In this document: in pieces, positions 15,098 through 24,200 of the stretch | Numbering within the stretch: the stretch's first letter is position 1 | How the letters are laid out: every line of letters begins with the position of its first letter | Assembly (NCBI GenBank): GCA_035444285.1 | Contig: DAOMOK010000003.1 | Coordinates: forward strand, 186,001 to 250,000 | DNA length: 64,000 bases | From: CAADGU01 sp035444285 | Lineage (GTDB): Bacteria; Chloroflexota; Anaerolineae; Promineifilales; Promineifilaceae | Direction: 5' to 3' | Program-made: the position numbers and the translations under genes | Notes under the pieces: generated by a model | The model's input: only the letters and a program-made list of their open reading frames with translations | Databases searched by the model: none | What the model was told of the DNA's origin: nothing

Positions 15098-17788
15098 TTA
15101 GAACTTGCGGCTGCGGATGTTTTCATAGGCGGTGTAGACTGACGACTTGCGCCGGCCGCTGCCATCCACAATACCCGCATTGCGCATCAGATCAGACCAG
15201 GCAAACCAGACCACCACCGGTATTAAGTTGGTATACCGGGCGGCAATGGTGCTGTAGACATCCTGAATGTACATGCCGATGTCCTGGTAATACTGCGGCC
15301 CGATTTCATTATCGGCAGCCACGCCAATCTCGGTGATCCAGTATTTCAAACCAGGCAACTCTTTTTCATACTCGGCAAACGCCTGCGCCAACGTGCCAAA
15401 CGTCTTCCCCCAATCGAAGGGCGCTTTGGTTCCCCAACGGCCGTAAGGATGAATCCCAATCGCGTCCACCGGCCAGGGGCCATTAAGCGCCTGTTTACAC
15501 GCCTTCAAATACGGGATGCCCTTGTTTGGCCCTGTTGCCAGCCCACCAAAAATCAGCGGCGACTGCGGCGACTCGGCGCGAATGGCTTCCGCCACCCGCT
15601 TCAGCACCACCGCAAACTGCGCCGGTGGCACATAGACTGAGGCCGGATTGTTTTCCAGGTCGCCCTCATTCCATATTTCATAGGCCACTTTTGCGCCGTA
15701 CTTTTTATAGCGAGCGGCAATCTGGCGGGCTACGGCCGTCAACTGATTGGCGTAACTGTTCCAGTCATTATTGCCCGACCAGGGCGCATTGCCCCACACC
15801 GTCTCCTGGTTCAGCACAATCAGCGAACCGATGCCCTGATCCACATAGCCCTGCACCAGCGAGTCGAACTGGCGGAAGGCGGCGTTGATGTCCTGTCGTT
15901 CGGCCGGGTTATGCCGCGCCGCCAGCTTAAACACCCAGCGCACCCAATCCAGACCACGCAGTTCACCCGTTTCCAGCGGGTTGCTGTGCGGCGCATCCGG
16001 GTTGATGTTCATGCCCGTTTGTAAAGGCGGCGCAGTCGGAGCCGGTGGCTCACGGTGGGGGGGCGGTGTGGGTGTGGGCGTAGGCGCAGGAGCGCCTTGT
16101 GTCACCTGAATCCGCAAATAGATCACGTCGCCAAATGAATTGCCCTGGTCGTCCTTCATGCGCCAGTCGCCAAAGTAAGTACCAGGCGTCGTGGGGGCGG
16201 TCAGCCTGATGGAAACATCACCCGTTGCGCCAGGGGCAATGGCCGGCAAGGGGTGGCTGGTCTGGCTGCCCATTGCCTCACCCTTGACCAGGGTAAGCGT
16301 GTAGCCAGGCCCCCACACGCGCGTGCCGGTGTTTTTGACGCGCCAAGTTTTGACAAACTGTGTGCCGGAGACAACCGGCGTATCGTCGGGGATAGTGATG
16401 TCGGCGACATAGGCGCTGTTGTTTGTACCGGGCTGTGTCACGGCCGTTGCCGCCTCCGAAATAATGCGTAAAAAGACAACATCCCCAAACTGGTTTCCCT
16501 GGGGGTCGGCCAGTCGCCAATCGCCGAAATAAACACCGGGCGGCGATGGCGCCACCATTTGTACTGTAACATCTACCACCTCACCCGGTTTAGCTGCCGG
16601 TATAGGCGCTTTGCCCCCAGACCCCATGGCGCTGCCGCCCACCTGCACCAGAGAATAACCCGCGCCCCAGGTCGTTTCACCGGTGTTGCGCACGCGCCAC
16701 GTCTTGGCAAACTGCTGCCCAACCGTCAGGCGCGTATCATCAGGAATGGTCACATCGGCCACAAAGGCAGCGTTCGATTTTTGGGCTGCCGGCGGCACAG
16801 GTTTAGGCTGTGGCTCTACCACCACTGCCGGAGGCGGTGGTTGGGGCCGGGGCTGCACCGGTGGTGGTACATCCGGTTTGCCTGTCGCCTTATCCAGTTC
16901 CACGTCAAAGTGACGCTGCAAAGTGAAATCTTTAACCGGAGCAATGAGCCGCTGTGCCTTATTGGCAATACCACCAAAACCTGGCCCCAAATACCAGATG
17001 GCAGCGCCTTTAATTTCGGGATACCGGGCATACAATTCTGCTACCTTTTCGATGTCTTTGATCGCTTTTTCCGGCGGCGGCACATTATCAAGCGCCCATC
17101 CCCATTCGGTAATATGCACGGTAGGGCGAACGATATTGTGTTTATCGCATACATCAAATAAGGCTTTGAACCGGCCAATTTTGTAGGGATACGCATCAAG
17201 AATGTTGTCTACCGTGTAACTGTATTCATGCAAGGCCACGGCTGCCTGATTCGGCCGTTTGGCGCACAACCGCAAGTATTCCAGCATACCCGGCTCTTCC
17301 CAGCCAGCCGGTTCCGGTTCGCCACTTGACCAGGCAAAAAGGGAAACTTTGTAGCCTTCCTGATGAGCCAGGTTAGCTATATGCACAGCAAACCGGCCGA
17401 GCCAATCACACAAATCCTTATCCACCTCGTTAATTGGCTCGATCCAGGTCAGCTCTTTGTCAAACTCTTTGGGCAGTTTGTCTCGTGTGCGCCGCCAATG
17501 CAGTTCCGCCCCACCTTCGGGGTCTTTGGCATATTTGGGATCTTTGTACGGCGGCACATCATAGTCATAAACATGTCCCTGTCCGGCGGTACTGATGCGG
17601 TAAACGAGGGTATGCGGTACGCCGCTCTTGCGCGCCAACTGGCTGGCCTCAAAAACAGGGCCATAGCTGTCTACCGATTTAATGATAAAGGGAATGTGCG
17701 CCGCATCCAATGCCTTAAAATAATCGCCAATCCCGGTGGGATTACCACCAGGCCCGGTGTGAAAGCCGATTTTATTGTGAACTTTCAT
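15098..17788 (-). CDS. Large protein with two clan-A glycoside-hydrolase-like domains flanking two NBR1-type Ig domains
   Basis: 896 residues; ATG at 17788 preceded by GAGGAGAA. Residues 1-310 form a TIM-barrel-like domain with IEPINEVDKD (E121) and HITEWGWALD (E228), the two Glu positions expected of clan GH-A enzymes. A Pro-rich linker follows. Two NBR1-type Ig modules (about 340-445 and 455-560) have the repeated pattern DVTIPDD ... FAKTWRVRNTG ... TTWGAGY ... PGVYFGDWRL. A second linker leads to a C-terminal barrel with YEIWNEGD (E708) and YWITEIGVA (E820). No signal peptide or membrane segment is visible, which is odd for a glycan-active enzyme. Substrate cannot be deduced. It is downstream of a second NBR1 hydrolase gene in the same direction. 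Confidence 0.8.
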   Translation of the reverse strand: MKVHNKIGFHTGPGGNPTGIGDYFKALDAAHIPFIIKSVDSYGPVFEASQLARKSGVPHTLVYRISTAGQGHVYDYDVPPYKDPKYAKDPEGGAELHWRRTRDKLPKEFDKELTWIEPINEVDKDLCDWLGRFAVHIANLAHQEGYKVSLFAWSSGEPEPAGWEEPGMLEYLRLCAKRPNQAAVALHEYSYTVDNILDAYPYKIGRFKALFDVCDKHNIVRPTVHITEWGWALDNVPPPEKAIKDIEKVAELYARYPEIKGAAIWYLGPGFGGIANKAQRLIAPVKDFTLQRHFDVELDKATGKPDVPPPVQPRPQPPPPAVVVEPQPKPVPPAAQKSNAAFVADVTIPDDTRLTVGQQFAKTWRVRNTGETTWGAGYSLVQVGGSAMGSGGKAPIPAAKPGEVVDVTVQMVAPSPPGVYFGDWRLADPQGNQFGDVVFLRIISEAATAVTQPGTNNSAYVADITIPDDTPVVSGTQFVKTWRVKNTGTRVWGPGYTLTLVKGEAMGSQTSHPLPAIAPGATGDVSIRLTAPTTPGTYFGDWRMKDDQGNSFGDVIYLRIQVTQGAPAPTPTPTPPPHREPPAPTAPPLQTGMNINPDAPHSNPLETGELRGLDWVRWVFKLAARHNPAERQDINAAFRQFDSLVQGYVDQGIGSLIVLNQETVWGNAPWSGNNDWNSYANQLTAVARQIAARYKKYGAKVAYEIWNEGDLENNPASVYVPPAQFAVVLKRVAEAIRAESPQSPLIFGGLATGPNKGIPYLKACKQALNGPWPVDAIGIHPYGRWGTKAPFDWGKTFGTLAQAFAEYEKELPGLKYWITEIGVAADNEIGPQYYQDIGMYIQDVYSTIAARYTNLIPVVVWFAWSDLMRNAGIVDGSGRRKSSVYTAYENIRSRKF

Positions 17789-17802
17789 TGTATTCTCCTC
17801 GT

Positions 17803-17830
17803 CGGTAATCGGTCTGTTTACCGATTACCG
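17803..17830. repeat. GGTAATCGG-family hairpin
   Basis: CGGTAATCGGT (17803-17813) pairs with ACCGATTACCG (17820-17830), 11 bp with a 6-base loop. It lies between the two NBR1 hydrolase genes, immediately upstream of the ribosome binding site of the downstream one. Confidence 0.75.
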
Positions 17831-17831
17831 A

Positions 17832-18965
17832 TTACTGAATACCGGCCACCTGCCGGCCGCGCACATTCAATGTGCCTTCCAGTTTCAGATTTCCCGCCTG
17901 GAGCAGTTTGCGATATTCTTGCACACGGAAGGTGGAGGTGCGCAGGGCATTGCCCGTACCTTTGTCGCCTTTGGCAATGTATTGATCAGCCAGCCGGTTG
18001 AGGCGTTCTTCGCGCAAATCCAGAAAAGCGCTAATCCACTGTGGCTCGGTGATGCCCTTCTCACCGATTTTGCCACCCAGTCGTTCGGTGACACGCGGCA
18101 GGACGATATGCAGCCCACCCTGGATGTTGGTGTCGTAGAGGGCGGCTAATCCCAGCGGAGAACGCACTTTGTATTCACGGGCGGCCGTCACAGCCGGTTT
18201 GTAGAAACCCTCCTCAAACACAGTATCTTGGGCCTCGGCCATGGCCTGTTCCTGGGCTGCTTCCAGGAGGAGTTGTTTGATACGGCCGTCGTGCCGCAAA
18301 CTACCATCCATCTGGGCTACCCGCGCCGCATATTCGTTTTTGAGCGCCTGCGCGGTGGTGCTGCTGCTGCGGGCCAGGTAGGCTTGCAGCACCCGGTTCA
18401 GCGTACCCGAGGCTAACGTAGCCTGATGCTTGCCAAAGCTGATGACGCCCGCGTCGTAGGTCTGGTAAGCGGCCGGGTTGCCTTCCGGGCTGCCGGATTC
18501 AAAGATGCTGGTGATGGCCCAGATGGTTTGGCGCCATTTGGCCGGTTCAAACTCCCCCTCAAATTCTATCGGCGGCGGGAGCGGCGTTGGTTTTTCTTGG
18601 GCTTTGGGTGGTTTCTCTTCTACTGGGGCGTTGAAGGGAACTAGAATGCGCAGGTAGACCAGTTCGCCAAAGAACTGCCCCTGCGCGTTGCGCAGCCGCC
18701 AGTCGCCAAAATGTTTGCCGGCGGTGTTGGGAGCAGTCTGGTTGATGGAAACATCTACCTGTTGGCCGGGGGCGGCAGCGGGCAGGGGCACGGCCGTCGG
18801 GCTGCCCATGGCATTCCCGTTTACAAAAACCAATTCATAGCCCGGCCCCCAGGTGGTGCTGCCATTGTTTTGCAGCCGCCAGGTTTTCACAAACTGCTGG
18901 CCCGGTTCAATTTGGACATCATCGGGAATGGTTACATCGGCAATGTAACGGCCGTTGTCGCTCAT
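17832..18965 (-). CDS. NBR1-type Ig domain protein with lysozyme/chitosanase-like C-terminal domain
   Basis: 377 residues. The start at 18965 (MSDNGRYIADVTIPDD) is fixed by a strong AAGGAGG 5 bases upstream. Residues 5-110 are an NBR1-type Ig module (QQFVKTWRLQNNG, STTWGPGYELV, GKHFGDWRL). After a Pro-rich linker, residues 140-377 contain ITSIFESGSP (E157) and YQTYDAGVISFGKHQ (D171), then YDTNIQGG. The arrangement resembles GH46-type chitosanase or other lysozyme-like folds, with Glu acid and Asp partner. There is no signal peptide. The hydrolase assignment is tentative; the Ig module is clear by its repeat relation to the neighbour at 15098-17788. Confidence 0.72.
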   Translation of the reverse strand: MSDNGRYIADVTIPDDVQIEPGQQFVKTWRLQNNGSTTWGPGYELVFVNGNAMGSPTAVPLPAAAPGQQVDVSINQTAPNTAGKHFGDWRLRNAQGQFFGELVYLRILVPFNAPVEEKPPKAQEKPTPLPPPIEFEGEFEPAKWRQTIWAITSIFESGSPEGNPAAYQTYDAGVISFGKHQATLASGTLNRVLQAYLARSSSTTAQALKNEYAARVAQMDGSLRHDGRIKQLLLEAAQEQAMAEAQDTVFEEGFYKPAVTAAREYKVRSPLGLAALYDTNIQGGLHIVLPRVTERLGGKIGEKGITEPQWISAFLDLREERLNRLADQYIAKGDKGTGNALRTSTFRVQEYRKLLQAGNLKLEGTLNVRGRQVAGIQ

Positions 18966-18980
18966 ACTACCTCCTTGCGG

Positions 18981-18998
18981 GGTGTTCAGGTGAACACC
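18981..18998. repeat. Short palindrome upstream of the NBR1 hydrolase operon
   Basis: GGTGTTCA (18981-18988) pairs with TGAACACC (18991-18998) with a 2-base centre. Half-sites GTGTTCA/TGAACAC recur just 3' (GAACAC to 19005), giving overlapping dyads 15 bases upstream of the start codon. It could be an operator for the NBR1 gene pair. Confidence 0.45.
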
Positions 18999-19174
18999 TG
19001 AACACATAAGCACTTAAACACATTCTCTGCCTGCTTTGGGATCAATAAAAGATGTGGTAAGCGTAAAGGAGAGCAGGGAGGTTGTCAACAAATTATAGTC
19101 CATCAGAAGTTGGTGGAGTCTGATGTGATGCGTGGATTTTCTCTGACCACCCGTCACCCGTCACCCGTCACTCG

Positions 19175-21208
19175 TCACCTCAACCCCTGCCTCAACAATT
19201 CAGCCAGTTTAGATAGCTCCAGCGGCTTTCTCAGCCAGCCGTACAACCCCAAAGCCCGCAGATTCTCCATATCCTTCTCCACCGCATGTCCCGTGATAAT
19301 CACAAACGGAATCGCCAGGCCCTGTTCTCGCAGGGCATGAAAGAGGGCCACGCCCCCCATTTCCGGCATTACCGCATCGCTGAGTACCACGGCAATTTCA
19401 TGGCCTTGTTGAGCCAGAACAGACAAGGCTTCACGGCCGTTACGGGCCTCGCGCACGCTATAGTTCAACAGGGTCAGGCTCTCCACCAACGCCTGCCGCA
19501 TAACATCCTCATCCTCTACCACCAACACCACCTGCCGTTGACCTTGAGGCAACACGGCCGTGGGCGGCTTCGCGCCCGCGGGGCAATCCACCACCAACGC
19601 CGGAAAATAAAGCTGAAAAGTTGTCCCCCGTCCCACCTCGGTCGTCACCCCAATAAAACCGTCATGTTGCTGCACAATACCGTACACTTGCGCCAACCCC
19701 AAACCCGTCCCTTGACCCCGCTCTTTGGTGGTGAAAAAAGGTTCAAAAATATGAACCACCGCCTCGGCCGGTATCCCCGTGCCACTATCTGCGATGCTAA
19801 CCCGTATCCATTCCCCTGGCCCCATCCCCGGCACCGGCGGCAAGGCTCCCGGCTCCAGCCGGACTCCGTTTAAGCTAATGAGGAGATGTCCCCCTTCCCT
19901 CATCGCATCCCGCGCATTCACCGCCAGATTCATAATCGCCTGCTGAATGCGCGACGGATCGGCATGGATGACATACGCATCTTGGGCATAATCAAGTTCA
20001 ATATCAATACTCTCTGGCAATGTGCGCCGGAGCAACCGAAGCAAATCTTTCAAGAAAGGCAACAGGTTCAGAGATTGCCTTTCCATCACCGATTGGCGAC
20101 TAAAATCCAGAATTTGCTGAATCAGGTCGCTGGCTCGTTGCGCCTGCTGTTCCAAAATATGCAAACGTTCCTCGGCCCGCGGTGGCAACTCCAGGGTGCG
20201 TAAAAGAAGGTCCGTATACAGTATAATGACCGCCAGGGTGTTATTAAAATCATGGGCGATCCCGGCGGCCAACTGACCCACCGCCGCCAGACGCTCATGC
20301 GCCTGCAAATGCTGCTGAATCTCTCGTTCCCGTGTCACATCACGGATAACAAAAACCCACCCTTCATTGGTTGGACCATTCTCGACCGGACGAGCAATGA
20401 CCTCAAAAAGTTGCTCCCCCATCGCCACATCATGCCACAACCCCTTAGGTGGCGATGTCAATAGATCCGTCAGCGGATATGGGCCTAGATGCGTCAATTG
20501 CTCCGTTTCCCAGCCTGGCGCCAGAAGGGTCAGATATTGCTCGGCAATGCCATTGGTCAGCCTGACACGCCCATTCTTGCTGAGCAGGAACATACCCTCA
20601 GGAACCGTGTCAACAATGAATTGTACTTCCTTAGCCTGTTGCTGTATCTGGTGCAACAACTGTTCGCGCTCCTCCTCTGTCTTCTGACGCTCGGCAATTT
20701 CTTCTTTCAATCTGATGTTGGCCTGAGCTAACGCAGAGGTACGTTCCACCACGCGCAGTTCCAGGCCCTCCTTCGCCTCTTCAAGCTTTTGAGTCAGTTC
20801 TCGAATGCGCAGATGCGTAGTGACCCGCGCCAACACCTCCTCGTGTTGAAAGGGCTTGGTGATGTAATCTACGCCGCCGGCTTCAAACCCCCTGACCTTG
20901 TCCTCTGTTCTGGTCACAATTGTCATGAAAATGACGGGGATATCCCGTGTCTGCTCATCCGCTTTCAAGCGGCGGCAGGTCTCAAAGCCATCTATGCCCG
21001 GCAGAAGCACATCCAACAAGATCAGGTCTGGATGAGCTTCCTGAGCCAGGCTTAACCCCGTTTCACCAGTCAGCGACACCATGACCTGATAACCTTGTTG
21101 GGTCAGGTAATCGCCGACGACGGCCAGGTTGGCGGGCGTGTCATCCACCATCAAGATTGTCTGGTTTTGAGAAACAACGGCTTCGTCTGGGTTTTCAATG
21201 ATGCTCAT
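19175..21208 (-). CDS. Soluble hybrid histidine kinase (REC-PAS-HisKA-HATPase-REC)
   Basis: 677 residues; start at 21208 (MSIIENPDEA), with AGGAG 7 bases upstream inside the end of the preceding gene. Domains in order: receiver with D66 in LLDVLLPG; coiled coil about 130-205; PAS-like domain about 210-300; HisKA with H319 in GIAHDFNNTL; HATPase_c (VNARDAM, DSGTGIP, GQGTGLGL); and a second receiver with D611 in SDAVMPEMGG. No membrane segment, so it acts in the cytoplasm. It starts 4 bases after the stop of the membrane propeller kinase and is its likely phosphorelay partner. No output domain is present; the effector must be elsewhere. Confidence 0.92.
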   Translation of the reverse strand: MSIIENPDEAVVSQNQTILMVDDTPANLAVVGDYLTQQGYQVMVSLTGETGLSLAQEAHPDLILLDVLLPGIDGFETCRRLKADEQTRDIPVIFMTIVTRTEDKVRGFEAGGVDYITKPFQHEEVLARVTTHLRIRELTQKLEEAKEGLELRVVERTSALAQANIRLKEEIAERQKTEEEREQLLHQIQQQAKEVQFIVDTVPEGMFLLSKNGRVRLTNGIAEQYLTLLAPGWETEQLTHLGPYPLTDLLTSPPKGLWHDVAMGEQLFEVIARPVENGPTNEGWVFVIRDVTREREIQQHLQAHERLAAVGQLAAGIAHDFNNTLAVIILYTDLLLRTLELPPRAEERLHILEQQAQRASDLIQQILDFSRQSVMERQSLNLLPFLKDLLRLLRRTLPESIDIELDYAQDAYVIHADPSRIQQAIMNLAVNARDAMREGGHLLISLNGVRLEPGALPPVPGMGPGEWIRVSIADSGTGIPAEAVVHIFEPFFTTKERGQGTGLGLAQVYGIVQQHDGFIGVTTEVGRGTTFQLYFPALVVDCPAGAKPPTAVLPQGQRQVVLVVEDEDVMRQALVESLTLLNYSVREARNGREALSVLAQQGHEIAVVLSDAVMPEMGGVALFHALREQGLAIPFVIITGHAVEKDMENLRALGLYGWLRKPLELSKLAELLRQGLR

Positions 21209-21212
21209 CTGG

Positions 21213-24200
21213 TTACTCCTGGATGAACTGCTCAACAAAGGCCGCGATTTGATCAAGCTTAAACCCCCGGGCCATTTCTTGCAGTGTGCTGGCAAACGGG
21301 ACGTAGTCTGCGTCTTTTTGGGCCAGGTGGGCGGCGTGTTTCTGAATATCCCAGACCCGCCCCGACTGAGCTAACCTGGACAACACCATCAAATCCTCTT
21401 GGGGCGGTGGGATCAGCGGCGCGGCGGCTGTTTCGCCCAACTCCTGTGGTTCAGCGCGACGCCAACTCAGTTTGAGATGCACTTCCAGCAAATCCAACAA
21501 CTTTTCCATCTTAACGGGTTTGCGCAAAAAGGCGTCACACCCAGCCACTCGACTCTTTTCTTCATCCGCCTCGAGTACACTGGCCGAGACGGCGATGATG
21601 AGTACGCTCTCAAGCCCCGGGCGACTGCGAATCTCCTGGGCTGCCTCGATGCCAGTTTTGACCGGCATCACCAGGTCCATCAGGATCACGTCGGGTCGCC
21701 ATGCCTGCGCCTCATCCACTGCCCGTTGCCCATCCTCAGCGGTACGCACCTCAAAACCCAGGGGCGTCAGCATATCCACCAGCAACATTCGGTTGTAGAG
21801 CTTATCATCGGCCACGAGTACCCGCCGCCTTGCCCCCTCATAACCAACGATTTCGCGGACAAAAGTTGGCTGCTCCGGCTCGGCAATTCCTAGCACCGGC
21901 AAAGTCACCTCAAACCAAAACGTGCTGCCGCCCCCCATCTCACTCTTGACTTGCAATTGGCTGCCCATCCGTTGCACGATTTGCTGGCTGATTGTCAGGC
22001 CCAGCCCGGTGCCTTCCACCCGCTGCTCGGCCTCACTCACCTGCTCAAAGGGTTGAAAGATGCGCCCCAACTGGTCAGGTGGGATGCCAATGCCACTATC
22101 CTCTACCTCGAAAGTAAGCCGGCAGGAGTCATCTGTCCCCGCGTTCGCCTCACGGGCAATGACGCGCAGCGTCACGTGCCCCTGGTTGGTAAACTTGACG
22201 GCGTTACCCAGCAGGTTGAGTAAGACCTGGCGCAGACGTTTCTCATCGGCTTGCACGATGTCAGGTAAAGGAGAGGGCGTTTCATAGGCAAGGGTGATGT
22301 CCTTGGTTTCGGCCCGGGCACGGATGATGTCAATAATCTCATGCAAAAATGTGGGCAGATGGAAAGGGGCTGGATCGAGTTCCAGCTTGCCGGCTTCGAC
22401 CTTGGCCAGGTCAAGCACATCGTTGATGAGGGTCAACAGGTGTTCGCCGCTGCGCTGGATGATGACCAGACCGTCGGCCAGGGGGCCGGTGTAATCTGTA
22501 CGCCGTTTGAGGATGTCGGCATAGCCCAAAATGGCGTTGAGCGGGGTGCGCAGTTCGTGACTCATGTTGGCCAGGAAAACGCTTTTGGCCTGGTTGGCAG
22601 CCTCGGCCTTTTCTTTTGCGATCTGCAACTGTTGGTTCGACTCGGCTAACTCGTGGGTTCGCTCGGTCACTTGCATCTCCAGTTCTACGGTTCGCTGGCG
22701 CAGGCTGCGCACGCGATAACTATACCCGGCGGCAACCAGGCCCACTACCGCCAGCCCAGCCAGGATACGGAACCACCAGGTTCCCCACCAGGGCGGTGTG
22801 ATAGTAATGCTGAGTGACACACCTTCTTCATTCCATACGCCGTCTTCATTGGCTCCTTGCACGCGAAAAATATAATCACTTGGTGGTAAGCTGGTGTAGG
22901 TGGCAAAGCGGCGGTTGGCATCTACTTCATTCCACTCATCGTCAAACCCTTCCAGTTTGTAGCGATACCGGTTCTCTTCGGGAGCGGCGTAGCTGAGGGC
23001 CGCAAACGCGAAAGAAAAAACGTCCTGATCGTAGTTCAGCGTAATGTGTTCCGTTTCCCAGATGGCCTTTTGCAGAATAGAATCTTCACCGATAGCAACA
23101 GATTGATTGAAGAGCTGGAAGTCGGTCAGGATGACCGGAGGGCGATAGGGGTTGTTGGTGATTTGTTCCGGGTAGAAAGCGTTCAGACCGTTAATGCCGC
23201 CAAAGAACATCTCCCCGCTAGCGCTTTGGAAAAAAGCATTTTGGTTGAACTCGTCACTTTGCAGACCATCAAAAACATTGTAGTTTTGGAATGTTTCGGC
23301 GCGGGGATCGAATTTCGATACCCCTTTGTTGGTTGAAATCCACAAATTGCCGGAGGTATCTTCCATAATGGCGTAAATAACGCTGTTGGGTAGGCCGTCT
23401 TCTTCCATGTAATGGCGAAAGGTTTCAGTCTGGCGATCAAATTTATCCAGTCCACTGCCCGTGCCTACCCATAGGGCGCCCTCATGGTCTTCATGAACGA
23501 CATAGACCTCTCCTCTGCTTAGACTTTGCGGGTTATCGGGGTCATGCCGGTGGTTCACAAACTGCTCCGTCTTTGGGTCAAAGCGGGTCAGCCCCTCTAC
23601 CCAACTGGTTAGCCATAAAAACCCGAACTGATCTTCATAGATGCCTCTGATGGTACCGGGACGAAGGTTATTCGGATTGCCCGGATCAGATAAGTAGTGA
23701 TGAAACTCCCCGGTCTGGCGGTCAAAGCGGTTAAGCCCGCCCCCATCCGTACCAATCCATAAGGTACCAGTGCTGTCCTCATAAATTGCCAGAATGATGT
23801 CACTGGCTATGCTGTGCGGTTCGTCCGGGTTATGAAGATACCGTTGAAATTGCTCTGTTGTCCGGTCAAAGGTGTGCAGTCCCCCGCCAAATGTGCCAAC
23901 CCAAAACGCGCCGGTTCGATCTTCATAAATGGCGCTGACAGACCAGCTTTCGTTAAGAGCGTTGGGATTCTCCGCATCCGGTTCGTAGCGGGTCACTTGA
24001 TTGTTTGCCCGGTCAAAACGGTTGAGTACCCCGTCATCGCCGCCCACACACAGGATGCCGTCTTTATCTTCATAGATGGAATAGATGTAACTGGTACTCA
24101 AACTATTTGGATTGTCTGGCAAGTTTCTGTAATGCGTGAACTGTATTCCCCCCAGATCAAGTTTGTTGATTCCCCCGCCATTGGTTCCAAGCCAAAGTAC

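Noticed and set aside
19110..19174. GTCACCCGTCACCC runs as a regulatory iteron
   Set aside because: They look like another short dispersed repeat; no dyad or spacing to a promoter supports an operator or origin.
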